From the IMG/VR virus record IMGVR_UViG_3300042691_005220, positions 1 to 24,254 of that record: a stretch of DNA of 24,254 nucleotides; one strand, written 5' to 3'. Below are positions 14,210-21,900 of this stretch, one piece after another. A model generated the notes under the pieces. It was not told where the DNA came from and did no database searches. It saw only the letters and a list, made by a program, of their open reading frames with translations. The position numbers were made by a program, and so were the translations under genes. Source of the stretch: a virus. The stretch's first letter is position 1, and each line of letters begins with the position of its first letter.

Positions 14210-15225
14210 CCTATACACCTAACTTCAATGACCCTCGTGTTCGTGCTAGATCAATATCAGCATTGACATTTGTAGAACAATACATCAAATCCACACAAAG
14301 CCGTTGGTTGTCTAGCAGAGAGATAGCCCGACATTTTGGTTGGCAGGGCAGACCCTTAGGCAAGTTCCTTAAGGATCATTTGCTAGTTTGCACTGATGCC
14401 TATTACAATATCCAAACAGGTCAATGCAAAAAATATACCAGCAATCCACAAGGTGTTAGTCTTCTAAAACAACAATTGGGTCTAGTGGCAGTTCCAGTGA
14501 ATATCCCAGATACCCTACAACAGCAGTTAAACACAGGTCTATTTGATTACAAAGACACTGGGCATAGAGAATACCACCCTCTGCAAAATTTACCCAAACG
14601 CATTAAACTACCTTTGCTTAGGGCCAGCAATTACAGACATGAGTATGACATCCAATGTTGTGCTCAATCACTGCTTCTACAACACGCAGAACAATTGGGT
14701 TTTGATCAAGCTACACCAGCACTTAGTGAATATATTTCTAACAGAACAGATGTAAGACAACGGCTTAGTGATCAATTGAGTTTAGACACACACACAATCA
14801 AACGAATACTCACAGCCATTCTAAATGGTGGCAGTATATCTGCTTGGCATGAAAACATGATCTTTGCCTATGTGGACTATAATAGGCTAATGATCTCTGA
14901 ACTCAAAGACAATGAATACATTCTACAATATCAGAAAGATGTTAGAGCAATGTGGAAGGCAATTAGACTGCATCAGTCATTGAGGAAAGGAGAAAGATTC
15001 AATGCCAAGATGAAGAGTGAGATTTATAGATTGTTAGAGGAATCAGTGAGAGTGGTGATTAAGAAGCATTTGAAGAAGACCAAGAACAAGGCATTCATTG
15101 AACATGACGGGTGGAGTTCAGAGAGAGCAGTTGATATTGATAGATTGAAATATGAAGTTGAAAAACAAACAGGGTTTGTGATTGAACTTGATTGGACAAT
15201 ACATGAATATGTTGACTCTTACTAA
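14206..15225 (+). CDS. Superfamily-A-polymerase-like protein with N-terminal HTH (TV-Pol-like candidate)
   Basis: A 339-residue protein. Residues 35-60 (L-S-S-R-E-I-A-R-H-F-G-W-Q) form a winged-helix-like segment. After that come features in the order of a minimal polymerase palm: G-H-R-E-Y-H-P-L-Q-N-L-P-K-R (119-132); Y-D-I-Q-C-C-A-Q-S-L-L-L (147-158) as motif A with Asp148; I-K-R-I-L-T-A-I-L-N-G-G (198-209) as motif B with Lys199; and E-H-D-G-W (299-303) as motif C with His300-Asp301. The best-matching concept I know is TV-Pol, a family-A-related group in mobile elements and virophages proposed to be primase-polymerases. This is pattern reading, not a profile hit. It overlaps the DUF3820-like gene by four bases. 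Confidence 0.5.
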   Translation: MTYTPNFNDPRVRARSISALTFVEQYIKSTQSRWLSSREIARHFGWQGRPLGKFLKDHLLVCTDAYYNIQTGQCKKYTSNPQGVSLLKQQLGLVAVPVNIPDTLQQQLNTGLFDYKDTGHREYHPLQNLPKRIKLPLLRASNYRHEYDIQCCAQSLLLQHAEQLGFDQATPALSEYISNRTDVRQRLSDQLSLDTHTIKRILTAILNGGSISAWHENMIFAYVDYNRLMISELKDNEYILQYQKDVRAMWKAIRLHQSLRKGERFNAKMKSEIYRLLEESVRVVIKKHLKKTKNKAFIEHDGWSSERAVDIDRLKYEVEKQTGFVIELDWTIHEYVDSY

Positions 15226-15292
15226 TACACACACGCACACACAGCATTATACTGTTGCGGTTCTCCTCAGTAATCGCTATTTTGGATAAAAA

Positions 15293-15466
15293 ATGAAACT
15301 ACTATGCACAATGTCAGATGAAGAATTTGACCAAATTGAACCCCACATTCAATGCCGTGAATGGGCAAACCCCATGGCAGACGAATACATCTTTTATGAC
15401 GCCACTGAGCAATTCCAATTCATGTTGGCCCTCTTTTCAATAACCACCTATACCAGCGGAGAATAA
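15293..15466 (+). CDS. Small acidic protein, unknown function
   Basis: A 57-residue acidic protein opening M-K-L-L-C-T-M-S-D-E-E-F, with W-A-N-P-M-A-D-E-Y near 24-32 and a mildly hydrophobic stretch F-M-L-A-L-F-S-I near 43-50 that is too short and polar-flanked for a sure membrane helix. The ATG follows GGATAAAAA, a weak ribosome site, 67 bases after the polymerase-like gene. That gap holds an ACAC-rich stretch (15226-15242) and nothing else I can name. The stop TAA is part of the AATAAATA promoter motif of the next gene. Codon use resembles that of its neighbours, so it is probably real. Confidence 0.5.
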   Translation: MKLLCTMSDEEFDQIEPHIQCREWANPMADEYIFYDATEQFQFMLALFSITTYTSGE

Positions 15467-15469
15467 ATA
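15462..15469 (+). promoter_or_regulatory. T4-late-like promoter motif (AATAAATA), leaderless type
   Basis: AATAAATA ends four bases before the ATG at 15474. With T4 spacing, +1 would fall on or next to the A of that ATG. There is no room for a Shine-Dalgarno between motif and start, so a leaderless mRNA is predicted. The motif overlaps the stop codon of the small gene upstream. Confidence 0.45.
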
Positions 15470-15473
15470 TATT

Positions 15474-15818
15474 ATGCCAAGAAGCGGACTAAGACCTCAT
15501 ACATGGTTAATTGGAACAGATCCCGTTGATCACAAACTCTATACTGATTGCCAACGAGCACGAGCCCAGGCTCATTTTCGTGGCGAAGCGTGGACTATTA
15601 CAGAACAAGAATACATTGCACTATGGCGCAAGGATGATCTTTATCTCAAAAAAGGCAGAACCATTATGAGCATCTGTTTGACCATGAGTGATCCAGATCT
15701 AGGTTGGCACATAAACAATGTTGAATTGATCAGTAGACAAGATCATTTTAAGAAATGCAATCAATCAAAGAATGGCATGCCAAGAACACGCCGTCGCAAG
15801 GAGAAGACCCATGCTTGA
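15474..15818 (+). CDS. Conserved-type phage protein with degenerate HNH/endonuclease-VII-like C-terminus
   Basis: A 114-residue basic protein. Residues 9-52 (H-T-W-L-I-G-T-D-P then Y-T-D-C-Q-R-A-R-A-Q-A-H-F-R-G-E-A-W then I-T-E-Q-E-Y-I-A-L-W-R) form a compact conserved-looking core. The pattern C-L-T-M-S-D-P-D-L-G-W-H-I-N-N-V-E-L (68-85) followed by His91 resembles the 'sidR.d...GY...Nv....H' end of HNH/endonuclease-VII-like nucleases, but the upstream zinc knuckles and catalytic His pair are not evident. It could be a nuclease remnant or a binding protein. The C-terminus (R-T-R-R-R-K-E-K) is strongly basic. The start has no Shine-Dalgarno (see the promoter motif at 15462). Confidence 0.6.
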   Translation: MPRSGLRPHTWLIGTDPVDHKLYTDCQRARAQAHFRGEAWTITEQEYIALWRKDDLYLKKGRTIMSICLTMSDPDLGWHINNVELISRQDHFKKCNQSKNGMPRTRRRKEKTHA

Positions 15819-16032
15819 TAGTAATTTTGACCCTTATGAAGCCATGGTGAACATGGATCGCAATCTACAGAATGTCATAGCCGCCCACAATCTATTGGCA
15901 CAGCGAGTAGAAGTTCAATCTAAGATCATTGACACCTTGATAGAAGCAATTAAGACTTCAAATAATTCTAATGAGATCATGTTGCATGAATTGAGATCAG
16001 GTGTCATTGACAAACTTAAGGAAATGAAATAA
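15811..16032 (+). CDS. Small coiled-coil protein, unknown function
   Basis: A 73-residue protein that is mostly one long amphipathic helix (N-L-Q-N-V-I-A-A-H-N-L-L-A-Q-R-V-E, then I-I-D-T-L-I-E-A-I-K), ending in Lys-Glu-Met-Lys. The start is the ATG at 15811, seven bases after AAGGAG (15798-15803); an ATG 39 bases upstream in frame lacks a site. It overlaps the previous gene by eight bases and ends four bases before a fibre gene, so it may be a fibre assembly helper, the usual neighbour of fibre genes. That role is inference from position. Confidence 0.55.
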   Translation: MLDSNFDPYEAMVNMDRNLQNVIAAHNLLAQRVEVQSKIIDTLIEAIKTSNNSNEIMLHELRSGVIDKLKEMK

Positions 16033-16035
16033 ATC

Positions 16036-16881
16036 ATGGCTAAACCCGCAATTACCAAACGAGCAGTCAAAGGTCTTGCACTGACCTATGCAGAACTAGA
16101 TACCAACTTTCAGAATCTAGCAGATGCCACTATTGCAGTGACAGGCGACACCGGCACTATAACCAACAACCTCAATGATAGTTTTCAGATTGCAGGCGGC
16201 ACAGCTTTAACCAGTTCAGTAGCAGGCACCACACTGACACTGAACCTAGACAACACAGCGGTTAGTGCAGGATCATATACCAATGCCAATATCACAGTAG
16301 ACGCACAAGGACGCATCACAGCCGCAGCCAATGGCTCAGCAGGTGGTAGCGGCACTGTTCAAGCAGGCGATCAATATGATTTTGCCTTCTATGATCTTGC
16401 TGATGGCAATACTAGAATCAATAACAGCCCAGCCCTGTTTACAGATGCCAGTGATGGCCTACACCTAGGTGCTGATCTAGATGTCAACGGCAAATCAATC
16501 AAGGCCTTAATTGAAAACAATGTGAGCATTACTACATCAGGAGCCAATGCCAATACAACCACAGCCCGTATCATAATTGACAGCGGGCGTGCCAGTGTCA
16601 CAGTGCATGCCAGTGGCCAAGTAGAAATGCACAGCTCAGCACTAGGTGAAATAGAGCTAGACAATCAAAATTGGCCTACTGCGCCCAGTGCGGACAATTA
16701 CAAGGTATTAATGACAACTCCAAACGGAGCAAAGGCAGACCTAAGTTGGCAATATCCTGCACAGACCTTTACTACAACACAACGCAATGCCTTGACTGCT
16801 TTCAATGGCATGTTGATTTACAATTCAACTGACAGCAAGATACAGGGCTATGCGGGTGGTGCCTGGGTTAACCTACATTGA
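16036..16881 (+). CDS. Tail fibre protein (KGxALTYxE type)
   Basis: A 281-residue fibre protein. The N-terminal tag (residues 6-28: I-T-K-R-A-V-K-G-L-A-L-T-Y-A-E-L-D-T-N-F) is the attachment segment typical of many marine phage fibres. Residues 69-100 hold the repeat module L-N-L-D-N-T-A-V-S-A-G-S-Y-T...I-T-V-D-A-Q-G-R, shared with the fibre at 17473. Then comes a beta-rich body, and a C-terminal knob ending N-G-M-L-I-Y-N-S-T-D-S-K-I-Q-G-Y and A-W-V-N-L. It likely binds the host surface. It belongs with the coiled-coil gene four bases upstream; AAGGA at 16018-16022 lies rather far from the ATG. Confidence 0.8.
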   Translation: MAKPAITKRAVKGLALTYAELDTNFQNLADATIAVTGDTGTITNNLNDSFQIAGGTALTSSVAGTTLTLNLDNTAVSAGSYTNANITVDAQGRITAAANGSAGGSGTVQAGDQYDFAFYDLADGNTRINNSPALFTDASDGLHLGADLDVNGKSIKALIENNVSITTSGANANTTTARIIIDSGRASVTVHASGQVEMHSSALGEIELDNQNWPTAPSADNYKVLMTTPNGAKADLSWQYPAQTFTTTQRNALTAFNGMLIYNSTDSKIQGYAGGAWVNLH

Positions 16882-16896
16882 TTTCCTAGGTTTTCT
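16870..16896 (+). terminator. Weak terminator at the end of the 16036 fibre gene
   Basis: AACCTA (16870-16875) pairs with TAGGTT (16887-16892), loop of 11 bases, followed by TTCTGATGTTTTT. The left arm overlaps the last codons of the gene. The stem is short, so termination is uncertain. It precedes the next promoter motif at 16916. Confidence 0.35.
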
Positions 16897-16915
16897 GATG
16901 TTTTTCTGCGTTTCT

Positions 16916-16923
16916 ACTAAATA
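16916..16923 (+). promoter_or_regulatory. T4-late-like promoter motif (ACTAAATA)
   Basis: ACTAAATA, the same variant as at 126, lies 76 bases before the ATG at 17000. With T4 spacing, +1 is at 16929-16930, the first base of a small hairpin (16929-16944). The predicted leader of about 70 bases carries the switch-like hairpins listed at 16929-16982. Confidence 0.5.
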
Positions 16924-16928
16924 GTCTG

Positions 16929-16982
16929 TAGGGAACATTTCCTATAACAGACAACCATATGTTGTCTGAGTAGACAACATAT
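16929..16982 (+). promoter_or_regulatory. Structured 5' leader with mutually exclusive hairpins
   Basis: The leader of the gene at 17000 begins with TAGGGAA/TTCCTA (16929-16935 with 16939-16944, one bulged G). Then AGACAAC, GTTGTCT and AGACAAC follow one another. Hairpin A pairs CAGACAAC (16948-16955) with GTTGTCTG (16961-16968), a perfect 8 bp with a CATAT loop. Hairpin B pairs ATATGTTGTCT (16957-16967) with AGACAACATAT (16972-16982), a perfect 11 bp with a GAGT loop. A and B share the middle arm and cannot coexist. Hairpin B ends six bases before the AAGGAGAC ribosome site. It may be an RNA switch, a stability element or a dyad operator. Confidence 0.6.
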
Positions 16983-16999
16983 CAATCAAGGAGACAAAT

Positions 17000-17398
17000 A
17001 TGTCAGCAGCATCAAATTATCTAGAGAACAAGATTCTCGACCACGTTCTAACCGCAACAGCATACACACAGCCATCACGCTTCTTGGCTCTTTACACAGC
17101 CAGCCCAGGCGAAGCAGGCAGCCACACTAATGAAGTTTCTACTTCAGGCACAGCCTATGCTCGTCAAGCAGTGACATTTGCAGCCGCAGCCAGTGGTAGT
17201 TCTGCTACCAACGCTACCGTGACATTCCCAACTGCCACTGCCAACTTTGGAACTATCACTCACGTGGCAGTGGTTGACAGTGATGTAGAAGGTTCAGGCA
17301 ACGTGTTGTTCTACGGTGCAGTCACAACCAGCAAGACCATTGAAACAGGTGACACATTCCAGGTAAGTTCTGGCAATTTGACTATCAGCCTAGACTAA
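17000..17398 (+). CDS. Tail-fibre-associated structural protein (marine phage type)
   Basis: A 132-residue beta-rich protein of a type common in marine phages, with M-S-A-A-S-N-Y-L-E-N-K-I-L-D-H-V (1-16), R-F-L-A-L-Y-T-A-S-P-G-E-A (27-39), A-Y-A-R-Q-A-V-T-F (52-60), F-G-T-I-T-H-V-A-V-V-D and G-N-V-L-F-Y-G-A-V near the end. It is annotated in relatives as a tail or fibre protein, and its fold is probably a beta sandwich. It is a single-gene unit: own promoter motif, structured leader, strong AAGGAGAC site and a strong terminator. That suggests high, separately controlled expression, as for a multi-copy structural or decoration protein. Confidence 0.7.
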   Translation: MSAASNYLENKILDHVLTATAYTQPSRFLALYTASPGEAGSHTNEVSTSGTAYARQAVTFAAAASGSSATNATVTFPTATANFGTITHVAVVDSDVEGSGNVLFYGAVTTSKTIETGDTFQVSSGNLTISLD

Positions 17399-17410
17399 TA
17401 GTCATAAACT

Positions 17411-17446
17411 CAAGACTTGAGACACGGACTCCTCAAGTCTTGTTTT
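17411..17446 (+). terminator. Strong rho-independent terminator after the 17000 gene
   Basis: CAAGACTTGAG (17411-17421) pairs perfectly with CTCAAGTCTTG (17432-17442), 11 bp with a 10-base loop, followed by TTTT. The left arm is itself inside a near palindrome (CTCAAG-A-CTTGAG, 17409-17421), so an alternative small hairpin is possible. It isolates the 17000 gene from the fibre genes downstream; no promoter motif of the TAAATA type lies between here and 17473. Confidence 0.85.
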
Positions 17447-17472
17447 ACATTTAACTTTTAGGAGCGTGTCTA

Positions 17473-18180
17473 ATGTCAACAATTGTCACAAGAGCAGGTA
17501 AAGGCTCAGCACTAACCTGGACAGAAGGTGATGCCAACATCACCAACCTTAATAATGACAAGATGGAGAACTTCACCGTTGCTGGTGATAGTGGCACCAA
17601 TCAAACCGTTTCAGGTGGCAACACCTTAACCATCTCAGGTGGCACTGGACTTAGTTCAGTAGCGTCAAATACAGATGTTTTAACAATCAATCTAGACAAC
17701 ACCGCAGTTGCGGCGGGTTCATATACCTATGCGTCAATCACCGTGGATGCACAAGGCCGCTTGACTGCCGCTTCAAATGGCACAACCCCATTAACTTCAG
17801 GTGGTGCATTGGGCACACCTTCATCAGGCACATTGACCAACTGCACGGTAAATGGCACTGATCCTATTGGTTATAGAGATTTGCCCGCAGTAGGCACTAA
17901 GACTTCAAGTTATACATTGGCCACAGGTGATGTAGGCAAGTATGTTCAAGTAGGTAGTGGTGGTAGCATTACTATACCTAACTCTACATTTGCAGAAGGT
18001 GATGTTGTTGTGATTGCCAACAATCACTCAGCAGCCATAACCATTACCTGCTCAATTACAGATGCCTATATTGCAGGCACTGACACAGACAAGGCCACTG
18101 TATCATTGGCCACTCGTGGAGTCTGCAACATCCTGTTCCTAAGTGGAACTCGTTGCATCATAACAGGCAATGTATCATAA
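17473..18180 (+). CDS. Tail fibre protein (KGSALTWTE type)
   Basis: A 235-residue fibre protein. N-terminal tag R-A-G-K-G-S-A-L-T-W-T-E-G-D-A-N-I (residues 7-23) corresponds to the tag of the fibre at 16036. Residues 72-103 repeat the module I-N-L-D-N-T-A-V-A-A-G-S-Y-T...V-D-A-Q-G-R, nearly identical to that fibre. The body is Gly/Ser/Thr-rich (G-G-A-L-G-T-P-S-S-G-T-L-T-N-C). The C-terminus (G-D-V-G-K-Y-V-Q-V, then G-D-V-V-V-I-A-N-N) is a beta domain of the kind found in phage fibre and capsid-associated proteins. AGGAG precedes the ATG. Its TAA shares a base with the next ATG, so it is coupled to the LamG-type protein. Confidence 0.8.
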   Translation: MSTIVTRAGKGSALTWTEGDANITNLNNDKMENFTVAGDSGTNQTVSGGNTLTISGGTGLSSVASNTDVLTINLDNTAVAAGSYTYASITVDAQGRLTAASNGTTPLTSGGALGTPSSGTLTNCTVNGTDPIGYRDLPAVGTKTSSYTLATGDVGKYVQVGSGGSITIPNSTFAEGDVVVIANNHSAAITITCSITDAYIAGTDTDKATVSLATRGVCNILFLSGTRCIITGNVS

Positions 18181-18899
18181 TGAGTGGCTTTCTATGTTCA
18201 ATGGTTGGTGTTAGTCCTGCGGCTGCGGCAGGTGCATTTTCAGTTCCTACTGCTGCCTTTACTGATGATTCAAATACCAAACTGTTATTGCATTTCAATG
18301 GCACTAATGGCGCCACATCAACAACAGATGATAATGGAAGTGGTAGGACTGCTAAAACCATAACATTGACTACTAGTTCATTGTCAACTACGCAGACAAA
18401 GTTTGGCACAGCCTCACTGAGAGTAGATGGCACTGGTGGCGATCGTGCCACAACACCAGACAGTGGTGATTGGGATCTACAGGCCGTGCCAAGAACATTT
18501 GAAGCATGGGTTTATATTAGTTCATTTACTGACATATCAAGAAATTCACCAAACCATATACCTAAGTTAATGGGGCATATGGATCAAGGTGGTAATATCT
18601 ATTGGGCATTTGGACCTAATACTGAGCAAGGCATGAGTTTTTATTATTGGTCAGGTGGCAATAATTGGTTTCACTCAACTACTAAAGATCTAGTTACAGG
18701 TCAATGGTATCACATGGCACTAATTACCACAGCTACAGGTGCCAAAGGCTATGTTAATGGCGTAGAATACTTAAGTTCAGCATTGACTAACACACCAACT
18801 GCAGGAAATACCATATTCTCAATAGGTGCAGAATTTGGTCAAAGCATGAATGCCTACATTGATGAAGTTCGTGTTAGCCACGTGAATAGATATACCTAA
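18180..18899 (+). CDS. LamG/concanavalin-like receptor-binding protein
   Basis: A 239-residue protein. A short hydrophobic N-terminus (M-S-G-F-L-C-S-M-V-G-V) and an Ala-rich spacer lead into a LamG/concanavalin-A-like lectin domain from about residue 33: K-L-L-L-H-F-N-G-T-N-G, then F-G-T-A-S-L-R-V-D-G, T-F-E-A-W-V-Y-I, W-Y-H-M-A-L-I, V-N-G-V-E-Y and Y-I-D-E-V-R-V-S. These are the standard landmarks of such domains. It likely binds host glycans. The N-terminus could be mistaken for a lipoprotein signal (Cys at 6), but there is no basic N-region. The ATG at 18180 overlaps the previous TAA by one base. Confidence 0.8.
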   Translation: MSGFLCSMVGVSPAAAAGAFSVPTAAFTDDSNTKLLLHFNGTNGATSTTDDNGSGRTAKTITLTTSSLSTTQTKFGTASLRVDGTGGDRATTPDSGDWDLQAVPRTFEAWVYISSFTDISRNSPNHIPKLMGHMDQGGNIYWAFGPNTEQGMSFYYWSGGNNWFHSTTKDLVTGQWYHMALITTATGAKGYVNGVEYLSSALTNTPTAGNTIFSIGAEFGQSMNAYIDEVRVSHVNRYT

Positions 18900-18909
18900 G
18901 GAGACCTAG

Positions 18910-21900
18910 GTGGCAGATTTATATTATATTGAAGAAGACTATTATAACCCCAGTCTAGGCTATTTTGTCTATACTGCGGATGCCGCCGCTGCCAGTGGTA
19001 GTTCTGCCACAATGTCAGTGTCAGGCGACAAGGTAGTTGAGGCAGCTGCCACCATGTCAGCCGCATTTACACAAACTGCTGACGCCTTTAGAACACAAAC
19101 TGCTCAAAGTGATATCTCTTCTGCCTTTGCACAATCAGCATCTGTGGGCAAATTATTGTCCGCTGTGATTGACTGCGGTGCCTTGTTTACTCCAGGCATT
19201 ACTGCTCTTGCATTTAAGAATCACACAGCCATACTAGATGTGGTGTTTACCGCTACCACAGTTGGTGTTGTTAACAGATCTGCCACAATGGCTGTTGATA
19301 ATATTGCCAATCTCAATGCACAGGCTGCCAAAACTGTTGATGTCAACACTACCAGCACAACATCAGCAACCGTCGCAGTCAATGGCAATTTCACAGCAGC
19401 AAATAGTCTAGTATTCCAAAGCACCAGCTCACTATCTGTGTCTGCACAGAATGTGCAATTTGGTCAGGCCACCTTAGCCAGCACCTCAAGCATATTCACC
19501 ACAAGATATTTTGGCAGTTCCAGACCAATGAGTGGAACCGTGTCTGGTGCTCATGAGTTTGTGACTTCGCCAAAGCAGTATGGCACACACGCACTAAAAC
19601 TTTCATCAGACTCGTCAAGCTATTCTTCTGAAACCACAGGTGAATTTATAGTTGGTGACAATCAAGACTTTGTGGCAGAAGCATGGGTCTACATAGATAA
19701 CGGTGTTGAATACAGCGGTGGTATTCAACCAATTTTGTTTGGAGTTGGTCAAGTCACTGCAGGACTAGCCAGCGTAAACACTGCCAGTTCATGGGCCATT
19801 GGACATGATTTTACCAATAGATATTTGAAATTTACCTATGTAAGCAATAACGATGTTATTGCCAGCATTACTACCACTCAGGTAGTGGCCATTGGCCAAT
19901 GGGTTCACATAGCAGTGGCAAGAGCCAGTGGTGTTCTCCGTTTGTATTATAATAATAATCAAGTTGGATCATCAGTTAGTTTTACAGAAGCATTTAAATT
20001 ACCTTCTTCAGCAGCCAATAGAAAGTTGTATCTAAAGAGCAGTTATAACCTAGGCACTAAAACAGTTTATTTTGATGAAGTCAGTTATAGAATTGGATCT
20101 AGTTCAAGAGAAGGTTATTCTGCTGTCATTGCTAACGAACCAGTCACACAGGTTATTCTACTGCATCTTGACAACAACCTTGATGATGACACGTCAGTTG
20201 TTCTACTAGGTGCAGCCGCCTTAACATCTGCATTTAGTTTAACTGCCACAGCACAAGAACTATCAAGTGCTCAAGCCACGTTGGTGAGCACACTAACTCT
20301 ATCTGCTCTAGCAAGTGTGAATAGACCAGCAGTTTTAACTGTGAATTTGGTGGCCACGCAGACTGTGACGGTGACACGCATTCAAGAGGCTGTTGGCACA
20401 CTGTCAACACAATTCAATCAGGCAGTCACAGTGGACAAGACAGCTGGCACTGGTGCTAGTTTCAACCTAGTGACTAGTGTGGCATCTGAGGCAGCAAGAA
20501 CAAGAACAGCCACAAGCACAATCACATCAGCATTTACACCTACATTAACTGCTGATGTGTTCAAGAACATGACAGCCATACTTGATGCAGTCACCACACT
20601 GACTGCTGTGGCCACTACCAATGTGGATAGTGCCAGTGCGTTATTGAGTGCTTTTGCTCTGGCCAGTGATGTAAACAGAACAAGAACTGGCGCTAGCACT
20701 GCAAACAGTTCTGCCTCGCTGGCTGCCACCGTGTTTAGAACACAGGATAACCAAGCTGAATTTACTGTAAATCTCACCGTAAATGCCACGATTGGTCTGT
20801 TAGAAACAGCCGCAGCCAATGCCACTTCGTTTGTCTCTATGGGAATTGTGGCAGCAAAAACAGCCACAGGTCTAGTGTCAGCACAAACAGCGTTTGTGGC
20901 ACAAGCAGTGGCAGCAAGAACAAGAAGCACACCTGTTCAACTTGACAGCGCAATCACACAGACTGTGTTAGCATTTAAGATTCATCAGGCGCAGGCCAGC
21001 GCCACTGTGACTAGTCAAGTGTCAACAGCAGCAGTCAAGACCAGTGTGGCCACACTGAATATCAACACTGCGGCTACGCTTGGTGCGCAGGTCAACAAGC
21101 AAGTAAATCCCACACTGGTGTTTGAGAGTATAGGCACACAGTTGGCAGTGCCACACATCAACGCTGAGGGCACTGTGGTATTGAATGCCGCCAGTGCGCT
21201 GACTGCAGTGGCAGGCCGACTGATTCAGTTGGCTACCACACTGCCTGACAGCGGCATTAGGTTCAACACCAACACTACCACTGATGTGGGTGACACTGTG
21301 TTGTATTTGGCAGATTATTCCGCTACGCCAGCAGCTCCTGCACCCAACAGGACTGCTAGATACGCAGTGGCATTTTGGGCACATTCGCCTTTGGGCACCG
21401 TGTTCACACACGGTCCAGTGCCCAATCAAGAGGATGGAAAATTCACATTTGGTGCTTCATCATTGACCCTGCACTCACCTACTGATTCAGGCAATGACGC
21501 AAGAACTGCCACCTTTAGTGGTCTAAACACCACGGGTTGGCACCATTATCTCATATACAAAAGCACCAGCACAGTGTTGCCTCAACTGTATCAAGACGGT
21601 GTGTTAACGGCCACTGTGACAATAGCCACCACGGATGATGGCAACACACCACCTAGTCCACCCACAGATGATCTGCTGAATGTGTATGAATGTGGTCCTT
21701 CAAGTTTCTCCCCCCAAGACAACAGCCTTAACTTCATGTTGGGTGCAGCTGTAAGTGGTTGGCTGGTAGATCTAAATGAATTGAGTAATATTGCCAAATC
21801 CGTAATACCTATGCAGGGCAGCCTGCACCAATTTGTCTGCTATTTTGACAGTGCGACACCAGATTTTGGTCAATTGGAGACAAGACAGAAGTTGTTCAAC

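Noticed and set aside
15226-15242. ACAC-rich microsatellite
   Set aside because: It is short and interrupted, in a 67-base gap; no function can be read from it.
18180-18230. Signal peptide or lipoprotein signal on the LamG-type protein
   Set aside because: There is no basic N-region and the hydrophobic stretch is short; phage fibre proteins are cytoplasmic until lysis.
20418-20930. Long open frame on the - strand (170 codons), with others at 22200-22997 and 21022-21429
   Set aside because: They lie antisense to the giant repetitive fibre. Its Ala/Thr/Val/Ser-rich codon use keeps stops out of the opposite strand. They have no credible start sites, and their translations are low-complexity shadows.
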